The translations under genes and the position numbers were made by a program. A stretch of DNA of 38,245 nucleotides, from positions 1-38,245 of the forward strand of contig NZ_SMMC01000214.1 in assembly GCF_009711445.1 (NCBI RefSeq). Reading direction: 5' to 3'. This DNA comes from Curvivirga aplysinae. GTDB taxonomy: Bacteria; Pseudomonadota; Alphaproteobacteria; UBA8366; Aestuariispiraceae. The notes below the pieces were generated by a model. That model saw only the letters and a list, made by a program, of their open reading frames with translations. It made no database searches and had not been told where the DNA came from. This document shows positions 25,546 through 33,804 of this stretch, piece after piece; within the stretch, counting starts at the first letter, position 1; each line of letters starts with the position of its first letter.

Positions 25546-25872
25546 TTATATTTTCTCTACTGTTACAGCAGTGCCACTTGCAACAACCATTAACATAGAA
25601 CTTTTATCACCAAGTGTTTCATAATCTAAATCGCAACCAATAACTGCATTGGCACCTAAATCTGCGGCACGCTTTGTCATATCTTCAATGGCGGTTTCTT
25701 TACCTTCATTTAAAACTTTTTCATATGAACCGGAACGGCCGCCAACAATATCACGAATGCCTGCAAAGAAATCTCGAAATATATTTGCACCAAAAATTGT
25801 TTCACCACTTACGATGCCGTGATAGGCGGTGACTTTATATCCTTCAAGGGTGTCTGTCGTACTTACTTGCAT
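25546..25872 (-). CDS. YbjQ/UPF0145 family protein
   Basis: A 108-residue small cytosolic protein of the YbjQ/UPF0145 family (heavy-metal-binding domain PF01906). Hallmarks are [40 protein letters not shown] and the [18 protein letters not shown] segment. Family members form oligomers; the metal-binding annotation is old and poorly supported. It is convergent with the DUF1223 gene and stands alone on its strand, with its own promoter in the region shared with the divergent kinase gene. Confidence 0.93.
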   Translation of the reverse strand: MQVSTTDTLEGYKVTAYHGIVSGETIFGANIFRDFFAGIRDIVGGRSGSYEKVLNEGKETAIEDMTKRAADLGANAVIGCDLDYETLGDKSSMLMVVASGTAVTVEKI

Positions 25873-26005
25873 TTTTGTTTCTTTCTAATTTAGGTCAAAC
25901 TGTTAAGGTTGGCTTCTTCTCATTTTGGAACAGATTATCAAAGTTTCAAGGGTAAAGATAATCTTGTATTCAAGCAATATTGCATACGAAGTAGAAGAGA
26001 TAGAG

Positions 26006-26030
26006 ACTATTCTCTTGAAAAAAGAATAGT
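26006..26030. promoter_or_regulatory. Inverted repeat upstream of the hybrid kinase gene
   Basis: ACTATTCT (26006-26013) and AGAATAGT (26023-26030) form a perfect 8-bp inverted repeat with a 9-base spacer, about 95 bases before the kinase start in the divergent region with the YbjQ-family gene. There is no T-run, so an operator is more likely than a terminator. Confidence 0.35.
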
Positions 26031-26123
26031 AAAGAGACAAAATATTTAAATAAAATACAATATAATAACGTGTGATGATTGTGACTGATCAAAAGCGCAG
26101 GGATCAAAGATCAGGCCTGATAA

Positions 26124-28730
26124 ATGGGAACTCAAAAGTCGGATAAAAAAGACCTCATATCAAGAATGCCAGCTTATTTATTTGTGGCATTTATTGGATT
26201 CTATTTGAGTATCGGTGTCTTTCTGCTGTCTCAATATCATTCCAGTAAAAATGAATATGGTTTTTTGGAAGATAGCGGTAATTATTCAGAGATAGAAAGA
26301 ATAAAAACAGAGCTATTTGCTATCCATCAGGGGCTTGGTTTTGATGGCTTGTCATATCTTCATCATAAGGCAATTAGGACTGGTGATATAGATGTAGCCT
26401 TGCAGGTGAAAGATCAAATAAATATCCTTCAAAACCAATTGGCCAAGATATCGGATTTGCTTGATAAAGATGGAAAAGACATCCTTATTCGATTGAGTAT
26501 AGGATTACATGCTTATGATAAGCAAATCTCTGATTTTATAGCGGTATTAAATTTGGGTGACGACTATATTACTTTTGTTCAAAGTAATCCGGTGGATCGT
26601 TCTTTGATTGCTGAACCTTTAGCTGAGTTAGGTAAAGTTATATTTGATAAATATCAGCAAGAAGAATCCAAAAAAGTTTCATTTCTCCAAATTGCGGAAG
26701 TTTATGTTTATCTCGCCTATTTCAGTGTTTTATTTGTTGTCGGTGTTGCTTTTTTGATCTGGCGACAGCGGCAAACTATGGATCGATTACAGTTGAGATC
26801 GCAACTTCAACTTAATAATCGTTTAGCCGAATATAAAACACTCATTACAAATGCAAGCGATGCGATCATATATATTGATCAGGAAGGGGTGGTTAAATAC
26901 GTGAATCCTGCAGTAACTTCAATGTTTGGATACGAGGCGGATGAACTTTTAGGGAATAATGTCAACCTGTTATTGCCAATGTCCGAACGTAAGGATCATG
27001 ACGCTTATCTCAAGAATGCCCGACTGCATAAAAAAGATGTAATTAATTTTAATAGGGGTGCTTTGCAGGGATTACATAAAAATGGCTCAACATTTATGAT
27101 CGACTTAAACGTCTCAAGAATTGAAATAGAAGGTGCCCCACATTATGCGGGTATCTTAAGGGATGTTTCCGAGCGTGAACGAACGCAAAATGAATTGATA
27201 ACTTTATATCAGGAAGCGCCAATTGCCTATGCCACAATTCAACTCTCAGATGGCAGAATAACTCGACTAAATAAAACATTTGAAAGTCTTTTGGGATATA
27301 AGGCAAATGATCTGCTTGATAGTAATATTATGGATTATCAAGCAGATGTAGAAGGTCGGATCGAAGCCGCGCAGATATGGGCAAATTTCTTTAAAGGCAT
27401 AGAAATGCATGATCAAGAAGTTTGTTTGCGTAAGGCCTCGGGAGAATTAATCTGGGTCTCTATTTCTGCAGTTATTGTAATTGATGATGAAGTCGGCCTT
27501 CGAGAAGGTCGGGTTACTATGCTGGATATTTCAGATCGTAAAGAGGCCATTGAAAAACTTGAAGATGCGATTCATCAAGCTCAGAATGCGAATGATGCGA
27601 AAACTCGGTTTCTTTCCAATATGAGTCATGAATTACGCACGCCTCTTAATTCCATTTTGGGACATGCACAATTACTTCTTAACAGTAAAAGACATCAATT
27701 AGCAGAAAGGCAGCAGCGGCAAGTCTCTACTATTTTAAGCAGCGGAAATCATCTTTTGTCCTTGATTGATGAGGTTTTGGATATGGCGCGTGTAGAAAGC
27801 GATAAAGACGTTCTTAGTGAAGAGGTCGTTAATATGCGTGAGGTTCTACAAGCTGTTTGGGAACAATCCTTAATATTACCTACCCAATTAGATAAAGATG
27901 TGCGTTTTGACCTTGAATTGGGCAACAAAGATTTTTTTGTTTATGCTGATATGAGGCGTTTAAAACAGGTTTTTCTAAATCTTTTATCGAATGCTGTGAA
28001 ATATAACAAAGATGGTGGACAGGTAAAACTGAGCTGTGAGTTTCCTGAAGTAGACTTATGTCGGGTGACTGTTTCGGATACGGGTTACGGCATTGCTGAA
28101 GATAAACTAAGTGACGTTTTTTCACCTTTTAAGCGGTTAGGTGCAGAGCTCACACAAGTTGAAGGTACCGGGATCGGTTTATATCTCACTAAAATGCTGG
28201 TTGAAAATATGGGGGGTGGGATCGGTTTGAATTCTGTTGAAGGAGAAGGAAGTAAGTTTTGGGTAGAATTCCCCTTGGTTGCGGAAGAAGAAAAAGAAGA
28301 CAGCGAGCCTGTTTTCAGTGGTCGCAGTCTAGAAACCGTGGATATGGAAAATAAGGTCATTCTTTATATTGAGGATAATCTGCAAAATATCTCGTTTATG
28401 GAAGCCTTTGTTGAAGAGTTAGATAATACGGCATTGGTGGCTGCGATGGATGGTGAAGCTGGATTGTCCATGGCGAAAATGTTGAAACCGGATGCAATAT
28501 TACTGGATATTAATTTGCCTGATATTGATGGTATTACCGTGATGCAGAAAATGCGTACTTTACCTGAAATCAGAGATATCCCAGTTGCAGTAGTAACATC
28601 TAATATTGATCCAGATATACAGGATGTTATGATGAATTTAGGTTGTAAGGCATATATAAGAAAGCCCGTCGATTTGGCTTTGATCGTGGATTTTTTGGAA
28701 CAAAGTTTTGATGGAGATAAAAAGTCATGA
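26124..28730 (+). CDS. Hybrid sensor histidine kinase with two PAS domains
   Basis: An 868-residue inner-membrane sensor. Two helices (about 11-31 and 190-212) enclose a periplasmic helical sensor region. Two PAS domains follow (about 230-345 and 350-470, the first with NASDAIIYIDQEGVVKYVNP and GYEADELLGNNVNLLLP). Next come a HisKA domain with phospho-acceptor His502 in NMSHELRTPLN, a GHKL ATPase domain (about 600-725) with DTGYGIAEDK and GTGIGLYLTKMLVENMGG, and a receiver domain with Asp795 in LLDINLPDIDG. All signalling residues are present. It overlaps the HD-GYP regulator gene by 4 bases (ATGA), implying coupled translation and a shared pathway. Confidence 0.92.
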   Translation: MGTQKSDKKDLISRMPAYLFVAFIGFYLSIGVFLLSQYHSSKNEYGFLEDSGNYSEIERIKTELFAIHQGLGFDGLSYLHHKAIRTGDIDVALQVKDQINILQNQLAKISDLLDKDGKDILIRLSIGLHAYDKQISDFIAVLNLGDDYITFVQSNPVDRSLIAEPLAELGKVIFDKYQQEESKKVSFLQIAEVYVYLAYFSVLFVVGVAFLIWRQRQTMDRLQLRSQLQLNNRLAEYKTLITNASDAIIYIDQEGVVKYVNPAVTSMFGYEADELLGNNVNLLLPMSERKDHDAYLKNARLHKKDVINFNRGALQGLHKNGSTFMIDLNVSRIEIEGAPHYAGILRDVSERERTQNELITLYQEAPIAYATIQLSDGRITRLNKTFESLLGYKANDLLDSNIMDYQADVEGRIEAAQIWANFFKGIEMHDQEVCLRKASGELIWVSISAVIVIDDEVGLREGRVTMLDISDRKEAIEKLEDAIHQAQNANDAKTRFLSNMSHELRTPLNSILGHAQLLLNSKRHQLAERQQRQVSTILSSGNHLLSLIDEVLDMARVESDKDVLSEEVVNMREVLQAVWEQSLILPTQLDKDVRFDLELGNKDFFVYADMRRLKQVFLNLLSNAVKYNKDGGQVKLSCEFPEVDLCRVTVSDTGYGIAEDKLSDVFSPFKRLGAELTQVEGTGIGLYLTKMLVENMGGGIGLNSVEGEGSKFWVEFPLVAEEEKEDSEPVFSGRSLETVDMENKVILYIEDNLQNISFMEAFVEELDNTALVAAMDGEAGLSMAKMLKPDAILLDINLPDIDGITVMQKMRTLPEIRDIPVAVVTSNIDPDIQDVMMNLGCKAYIRKPVDLALIVDFLEQSFDGDKKS

Positions 28731-29794
28731 GCCAGTTGGACATAATTCTTCAGCAATCGAAAATTTTGATAGTTGATGACAAATTAGAAAATGTTCAGCT
28801 GTTAGAACACATGTTGGACGAAGAATATTTTGATAATGTTTACTCAACGACAGACCCCACTAAAGTTGTCTCGCTTCACAGAGAATATGATTTTGATATT
28901 ATCTTATTAGATATCCGGATGCCTGAGATGTCCGGTTTTGATGTGATGGATGCGTTAAAACCGGAAATCAAAGAAGATGATTATTTACCTGTTTTGGTTT
29001 TAACTGCTGAAACCGATGAAATAACACGTCAAAAAGCCTTGGAAAAAGGTGCAAGAGATTTTCTGGTAAAACCTTTTAAACATTGGGAAGTTATGCAGCG
29101 TATTCGCAATATGCTGGAAACTCGATATTACTTCAAACAACAAAGAATGAAAGTGGATGAGTTAGAAGGAATTGTTGAAAGGCGGACACAAGAAATTCGT
29201 GCGTCTCAACTTTCAGTGGTCCGTATCCTTGGTAAGGCGTCAGAATATCGGGATAATGAGACAGGCATGCATATTATCCGGATGAGTAAGATTTGCGAGA
29301 TGATTGCACGAGAGATGGGAGAAAGCGAACAATATTGCGAATTAATACTGAATGCGGCCCCCATGCATGATGTAGGGAAAATCGGTATCCCAGATAGCAT
29401 TCTATTAAAACCAGGGCGTCTTGATGCAGAACAGCGTGTGATTATGGACACCCATGCGGAAATTGGTGGCGAAATCTTGAATGGATATGATACGCCATTG
29501 ATGAATATGGCCTGTGAAATCGCGGTATGCCATCATGAGAAATGGGATGGATCAGGCTATCCCAAGAAATTATCTGGTAAGGACATACCGATTTCTGCAC
29601 GAATTGCGGCCGTGGCAGATGTTTATGATGCTTTGTTATCTGTGCGCCCCTATAAGAAGCCATGGAGCTTGGAAGATGCTGTTGAAATGATCAAATCCAG
29701 TGCAGGCAATCATTTTGATCCTGATGTGGTAGATGCGTTTATGCGTATTTTGCCCGAAATTAATGAAATGCGTGGTGAATTCCCCGATGATTAA
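28727..29794 (+). CDS. HD-GYP response regulator (RpfG-like c-di-GMP phosphodiesterase)
   Basis: A 355-residue regulator. The receiver domain (about 8-125) carries phospho-acceptor Asp62 in LLDIRMPEMSGFD and conserved Lys in FLVKPFK. After a short coiled linker comes the HD-GYP domain (about 150-350): HD at 214-215 in MHDVGKIGIPD, the HH pair at 269-270 in HHEKWDGSGYP, and the complete GYP at 277-279. All metal ligands appear present, so it should hydrolyse cyclic-di-GMP when phosphorylated by the upstream kinase. The gene starts inside the kinase gene and ends just before an intrinsic terminator. Confidence 0.93.
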   Translation: MSQLDIILQQSKILIVDDKLENVQLLEHMLDEEYFDNVYSTTDPTKVVSLHREYDFDIILLDIRMPEMSGFDVMDALKPEIKEDDYLPVLVLTAETDEITRQKALEKGARDFLVKPFKHWEVMQRIRNMLETRYYFKQQRMKVDELEGIVERRTQEIRASQLSVVRILGKASEYRDNETGMHIIRMSKICEMIAREMGESEQYCELILNAAPMHDVGKIGIPDSILLKPGRLDAEQRVIMDTHAEIGGEILNGYDTPLMNMACEIAVCHHEKWDGSGYPKKLSGKDIPISARIAAVADVYDALLSVRPYKKPWSLEDAVEMIKSSAGNHFDPDVVDAFMRILPEINEMRGEFPDD

Positions 29795-29800
29795 TAGACA

Positions 29801-29828
29801 AGGGCTTCAATCTTGAAGCCCTTTTTTT
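29801..29828 (+). terminator. Intrinsic terminator after kinase/HD-GYP operon
   Basis: AGGGCTTC (29801-29808) pairs with GAAGCCCT (29815-29822) and is followed by a T-run to 29828. It lies 6 bases after the HD-GYP stop and 12 bases before the convergent dioxygenase gene ends. Confidence 0.9.
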
Positions 29829-29840
29829 GCCTCTTAAAAT

Positions 29841-30716
29841 CTAGGCGGCATTTTCTTTATGTTTCGCCTGTTGATCAAAGAAAGAAGCGGATTTTGGTTT
29901 TTGTGGCATATCCATCTCATAATCCACAGAACGGATTTTGTTAGTTTTTTGTCCACGAACAATTAGGCCTTCATACTCTGTTGGCACGGGGTTGGGAGAG
30001 ACAGGAATGGCATCTTCGGCTGAATAGACACAGATAAATAATGTGCGTGGCTTATCTGAATTATTTGGCGCAGATCCATGTAAGGTACGTGTATGCATTA
30101 ACGCTACACTGCCTGCCTTGCCTGTGCAGATGACAGATTTTTTAATGCAATCGGCTGTTACGTCATCTTTGACCGCGCCTGTAAAAACGCCATCATGCCA
30201 TAATGTATGGATTTCCTTTTTATGAGATCCAGCAACAACTTCTAAAGGACCGTTTTCTTCGGTCACATCATCCACCATGAAAAGGCAGGTAATCAGATCA
30301 TCATTGGTATGAGGGGTGAAAGGAAAATCCTGATGCCATTTAACGACAGTTTTGGTCTTTGGCAATTTAGAATTGATCTTCGAGTGATGAAATTTAACAT
30401 TGGCACCAACCAAGTCAGCGACATAATTCCCAACATTACTGTTGATCATGGCATCATAATAAGCCTTAGAGACTTCAACAGGTGCATTTACCCGGCGTAA
30501 GCCCGGTTGAGCGGCGTTGTGGCCCGTTTCTAAATCAAAGCGCGGGCGTCCATCGACAGTTTCACCATATGGATTTTCAAATTTACGGCTTTCATCAACC
30601 CAATTATTAAAATCATCTTTCATCTGCTGTAATAGTTCAGGGTCAATTGCGTTTTCGACCACTAAAAAACCATCACGATTAAATTGTTCAATTTGCTCTT
30701 TGGTTAAGTTTTTCAT
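29841..30716 (-). CDS. PhyH-family Fe(II)/2-oxoglutarate dioxygenase
   Basis: A 291-residue cytosolic enzyme of the phytanoyl-CoA dioxygenase (PhyH) family, which hydroxylates small molecules with O2 and 2-oxoglutarate. The N-terminal FNRDGFLVVENAIDPELL is typical. The facial-triad ligands are visible as His128 and Asp130 in KWHQDFPF and the distal His213 in TLHGSAPNN; Arg224 is the likely 2-oxoglutarate anchor. The substrate cannot be told: bacterial members act on ectoine, natural products or acyl groups, and no such pathway lies nearby. It is divergent from a LysR gene 97 bases away, which makes LysR control likely. Confidence 0.88.
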   Translation of the reverse strand: MKNLTKEQIEQFNRDGFLVVENAIDPELLQQMKDDFNNWVDESRKFENPYGETVDGRPRFDLETGHNAAQPGLRRVNAPVEVSKAYYDAMINSNVGNYVADLVGANVKFHHSKINSKLPKTKTVVKWHQDFPFTPHTNDDLITCLFMVDDVTEENGPLEVVAGSHKKEIHTLWHDGVFTGAVKDDVTADCIKKSVICTGKAGSVALMHTRTLHGSAPNNSDKPRTLFICVYSAEDAIPVSPNPVPTEYEGLIVRGQKTNKIRSVDYEMDMPQKPKSASFFDQQAKHKENAA

Positions 30717-30813
30717 TTGGCTTCCATCCCATATTTTAATCTCTGGAAGAAAGAGTATCGGATATAGATAAATCAGAAAAACTGTTTTATATTTCCATTG
30801 AGGAAAGAAAAAT

Positions 30814-31710
30814 ATGGTTAAATATACTCTTAAACAATGTAGCTATTTCTTATCAGTCGTTGATGAGGGGGGCATTGCACAAGCATCGCGCACATTAAAT
30901 ATTTCCCAACCTGCCATTGCCCAAGCACTTGATAAGTTAGAAGATATATATGGATTTCAGCTTTTCATTCGCCATCATGCACGGGGGATGGAACTCACAT
31001 CTCAAGGACGAAGCTTTCTGATTCTGGCGAGAAATTTAGTGCAAGAAGCCAATCGTATGGAACGTGATGCTTTGTCTATCGCGGCTCATAAAAAGGGTAA
31101 GATTCGTATGGCTTGCTTTCATACAATTGCGCCTTTTTATCTTAGCGATTTAATTACTTCCTATATGAAGCAAGCATCATACATTGAAATAGAGGCTCGT
31201 GAAACTTTTCAAGATGAAATTGTATCCCATCTGTTAAAAGGAGAGGTTGATCTGGCATTGACCTATGATATGGGATTAGCGGGATCAGATTTGGATTGGA
31301 TCGTTCTAACAAGACTTAAGCCATATATTTTGTTACCCAAAGAGCATCCATATTCTATGCAGAAGAGCTTACCACTGGGTAGGTTATCAGGGGATAACTT
31401 TATCTTGTTTGATGGTCCTTATAGCCGAGAGTATTTTAAAGGTATCTTAAGTCATGCGGATATCAATCCACAAATTTCTTTCCGTTCCACAACCATGGAA
31501 TCCGTAAGATGTGCTGTTGCAAGTGGCTTGGGTTTTTCTCTTTCTGCGATGCGTCCTCAAACGCGTGAAACATATAATGGAGGTGAGGTCGTTGCCATAG
31601 AGATCGAAGATGATGTGCCCGCACTGCCTCTTATTCTTGCTTGGCGCGCTGGATATCCACCCTCGCAAATGCTTCAGGATTTCATCGACTTTACCAAGTC
31701 GAGATTTTGA
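30814..31710 (+). CDS. LysR-family transcriptional regulator
   Basis: A 298-residue LysR regulator. The winged helix-turn-helix occupies about residues 3-62, with ASRTLNISQPAIAQALDKLE and FIRHHARGMELT. The inducer-binding domain runs from about 90 to 298, with HLLKGEVDLALTYD and MESVRCAVASGLGFSLSAM as typical stretches. By the usual LysR logic it regulates the divergent PhyH dioxygenase gene and itself from the 97-base gap. Its stop is only 2 bases from the convergent GNAT gene. The inducer is unknown. Confidence 0.92.
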   Translation: MVKYTLKQCSYFLSVVDEGGIAQASRTLNISQPAIAQALDKLEDIYGFQLFIRHHARGMELTSQGRSFLILARNLVQEANRMERDALSIAAHKKGKIRMACFHTIAPFYLSDLITSYMKQASYIEIEARETFQDEIVSHLLKGEVDLALTYDMGLAGSDLDWIVLTRLKPYILLPKEHPYSMQKSLPLGRLSGDNFILFDGPYSREYFKGILSHADINPQISFRSTTMESVRCAVASGLGFSLSAMRPQTRETYNGGEVVAIEIEDDVPALPLILAWRAGYPPSQMLQDFIDFTKSRF

Positions 31711-31712
31711 TA

Positions 31713-32210
31713 TTAGCGGGCTGCTGTTATCTGCCCCGATAATTTTGAAAGATAGCCTTCTTTAAACTCTAGCCCCATAAAGGTTAAAGGGGCTACAGGG
31801 CCGGGCAGTTGGAGATTGGAAATGACATCTTCGCTATAGCCGAATGGTTTATAATAGTCAGGACGCCCAATAATCAGCATGGCAGGGTAACCTGCGGCTT
31901 TCACTTGATCATGTCCTGCTTGAATAAGACGTCTACCCAGGCCTTGACCTTGAAGGTCAGGTTGGACTGCAAGTGGACCAAATAGTGGAATCGTCTCTCC
32001 ATTAGGTAGGGTGACTGGCCAAAATCTGAGAGACCCAACTAAGTTGCCATTTTCATCCTTTGCAGTCATGCATAGTTTTTCATATGCATCAATACCGTCT
32101 CTGAATTGATAAACGGTTCTTGTTTTCCGATCTGTACCAAAACAGGTATCGATCAGTTGTGTGATGTCAGCTTTGTCGGTTATGTTTTCGGCTTGAAGGG
32201 TAATGGTCAT
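31713..32210 (-). CDS. GNAT-family N-acetyltransferase (YhbS-like)
   Basis: A 165-residue acyl-CoA-dependent N-acetyltransferase. The coenzyme A pyrophosphate loop is QGQGLGRRLI at 87-96, preceded by the family strand LFGPLAVQPD, and a late GRPDYYKPFGY is typical of YhbS-like members. The acceptor (amine, protein or small molecule) cannot be told. It stands alone, converging on the LysR gene with 2 bases between stop codons, and has its promoter in the long intergenic region shared with the ABC importer. Confidence 0.85.
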   Translation of the reverse strand: MTITLQAENITDKADITQLIDTCFGTDRKTRTVYQFRDGIDAYEKLCMTAKDENGNLVGSLRFWPVTLPNGETIPLFGPLAVQPDLQGQGLGRRLIQAGHDQVKAAGYPAMLIIGRPDYYKPFGYSEDVISNLQLPGPVAPLTFMGLEFKEGYLSKLSGQITAAR

Positions 32211-32296
32211 AGTTGCCTCTGATACTCTTTAAATTTTATCCACGCAGAGTTTCAGGGCAGGAATATTGAGGCCTGTTCTCTACGACATGCAGAAAC

Positions 32297-32324
32297 GAAC
32301 GGCGGATGCGATCCGGCGTCGTTC
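32297..32324. repeat. Imperfect GC-rich inverted repeat
   Basis: The outer arms GAAC (32297-32300) and GTTC (32321-32324) and the inner arms CGGAT and ATCCG around a GCG centre form an imperfect hairpin. No T-run follows on either strand, so it is not an intrinsic terminator. It could be part of a small RNA, a leader structure or a protein-binding site. Confidence 0.4.
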
Positions 32325-32450
32325 ATTGCTTCGTCGTCGTAGGTTTAAACTTGTCAGGCCCACTTTGGTCTTCCCGAAAGAAAAATTAAAATATCAATAA
32401 TTGGCTTCTATCCTGCAAATTCAGATCCGGCAAGACAGAAAATAACAAAA

Positions 32451-32495
32451 TGTGATTTTATTCATCGTCGATCTGACATCACATTTACGTGTGAT
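32451..32495. promoter_or_regulatory. TGTGAT/ATCACA half-sites upstream of ABC importer
   Basis: TGTGAT (32451-32456), ATCACA (32478-32483) and TGTGAT (32490-32495) lie 70-115 bases before the YnjB-like gene. The last two form an ATCACA-N6-TGTGAT inverted repeat; the first two form a wider repeat extendable to AAATGTGAT/ATCACATTT. Half-sites match those of CRP/FNR regulators, but the orientation of the close pair is opposite to the classic TGTGA-N6-TCACA site. Confidence 0.4.
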
Positions 32496-32564
32496 TGAAA
32501 ACTAGCGGCTGACAATCTTTGCTTATGTCTGTAGGAAAATCAGTGTATAAGAGGAAAGTTAACA

Positions 32565-33788
32565 ATGAGGCAGAATATGCGTAATTTCTTTCAAAAACTG
32601 GCTGCACCAGTCGTGGCGGGAGTGATTTCTCTAGCGGCTTTAACCGGAACTACTTTTGCGGAACAATGGGAAAAAACAGTTGTTTTGGCAAATGGTCAAA
32701 AAGTTTACTGGAATGCTTGGGGTGGGAGTGAAACCTATAACAACTATATCAGTTGGGTTGTAGATCGTGTTGAAGAAGATTACGGCATTGAACTAATTCA
32801 TGTGAAATTAACAGATACTGCGGATGCTGTACGCCGTGTTCTGGCGGAAAAATCGGCGGGGCGCGATGAAAATGGAAGCATTGATTTAATCTGGATTAAT
32901 GGTGAGAATTTCCGTCAAATGAAAGAAAACGGATTACTATTTGGTCCGTTTGTAGAGAATCTTCCAAATTTCAAATTAATTGATACAGATGAAAAGCCGT
33001 CCACTATTTTGGACTTTACCCTGCCAACAGATGGATATGAATCTCCATGGGGAATGGCGCAGCTGATTTTTATTCATGATCATGCACGTGTGCCAAATCC
33101 GCCAAAAAGCATATCTGCCTTTATGGAATATGCGAAGGCGAATCCGGGTCGTGTGACATATCCCGCTTTACCTGATTTCACAGGCACAACCTTCATGAAA
33201 CAAGTTTTATATGAGGTATCTGATAATCCGTCTCGATTACTGGTTGATGCGGGTGATGAGTTTGATCAGGAAACAGAAAAACTTTGGGCATGGCTAGATG
33301 AAATTCGTCCATATCTATGGCGTGAAGGAAAGCAGTTTCCGAAAAATGGTGATGAAATGATTCAGTTATTGGATGATGGCGAAATTGATTTTGCTTATTC
33401 CTTTAATGTTGGAAGTGCTTCTAATGCGATACAGGAAGGTAAATTGCCTGAAACAGCACGTAGTTTTGTGATGGAAAATGGCACGATCGGCAATACTCAT
33501 TTCGTCGCGATTCCCTATAACTCCGCTCATAAACAAGCGGCCCAAGTGGTGGCGAACTTCTTAATGTCACCAGAAGCGCAAGCCCGTAAACAAGATCCTG
33601 AATATTGGGGTGAGATTACAGTTCTTTCCATGTCCCAGTTAAAGGATGAAGACAAGGCGCGTTTCAATACCATTCCGCGTCATGAAGCAACTTTATCTAA
33701 TGATGAATTGGGGAAAAGTTTGTCTGAACCTCATTCAAGCTGGATGACAATGATAGAGGCAAAATGGCTTTCAAAATTCGGTAGCTAG
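32565..33788 (+). CDS. ynjB: YnjB-like ABC importer substrate-binding protein
   Basis: A 407-residue periplasmic binding protein with a Sec signal peptide (about 1-32, cleavage near TFA-E). The mature part resembles YnjB (COG4134): VYWNAWGGSETYNNYISWVV, IDLIWINGENFRQMKENGLL and the ESPWGMAQLIFIHD strand. A GAGGAAAG ribosome-binding site fits the ATG at 32565. It is the first gene of a ynjBCD-type operon with permease and ATPase following. The substrate of YnjBCD is not established to my knowledge; related clusters handle thiamine-like or metal-complex ligands. Confidence 0.85.
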   Translation: MRQNMRNFFQKLAAPVVAGVISLAALTGTTFAEQWEKTVVLANGQKVYWNAWGGSETYNNYISWVVDRVEEDYGIELIHVKLTDTADAVRRVLAEKSAGRDENGSIDLIWINGENFRQMKENGLLFGPFVENLPNFKLIDTDEKPSTILDFTLPTDGYESPWGMAQLIFIHDHARVPNPPKSISAFMEYAKANPGRVTYPALPDFTGTTFMKQVLYEVSDNPSRLLVDAGDEFDQETEKLWAWLDEIRPYLWREGKQFPKNGDEMIQLLDDGEIDFAYSFNVGSASNAIQEGKLPETARSFVMENGTIGNTHFVAIPYNSAHKQAAQVVANFLMSPEAQARKQDPEYWGEITVLSMSQLKDEDKARFNTIPRHEATLSNDELGKSLSEPHSSWMTMIEAKWLSKFGS

Positions 33789-33804
33789 GCAATAATAATT
33801 TTAG

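Larger units (their letters stand above)
32211..32564. other. Gene-free region between GNAT and ABC importer genes
   Basis: A 354-base divergent intergenic stretch with no supported coding region. It holds the promoters of the acetyltransferase gene (minus) and the YnjB-like gene (plus). Two structured elements are visible: an imperfect, GC-rich hairpin at 32297-32324 and TGTGAT/ATCACA half-sites between 32451 and 32495. The first third is richer in CG dinucleotides than its surroundings. I found no TPP riboswitch (thi box) motif, although the importer resembles thiamine-type systems. Confidence 0.6.

Noticed and set aside
28364-28756. A 130-codon open frame antisense to the kinase receiver domain
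   Set aside because: The receiver domain on the plus strand is fully supported and the antisense frame matches no family.
32401-32564. TPP riboswitch upstream of the ynjBCD importer
   Set aside because: No thi-box core (CTGAGA and the ACC-TGA-ending arm) could be found in the leader.
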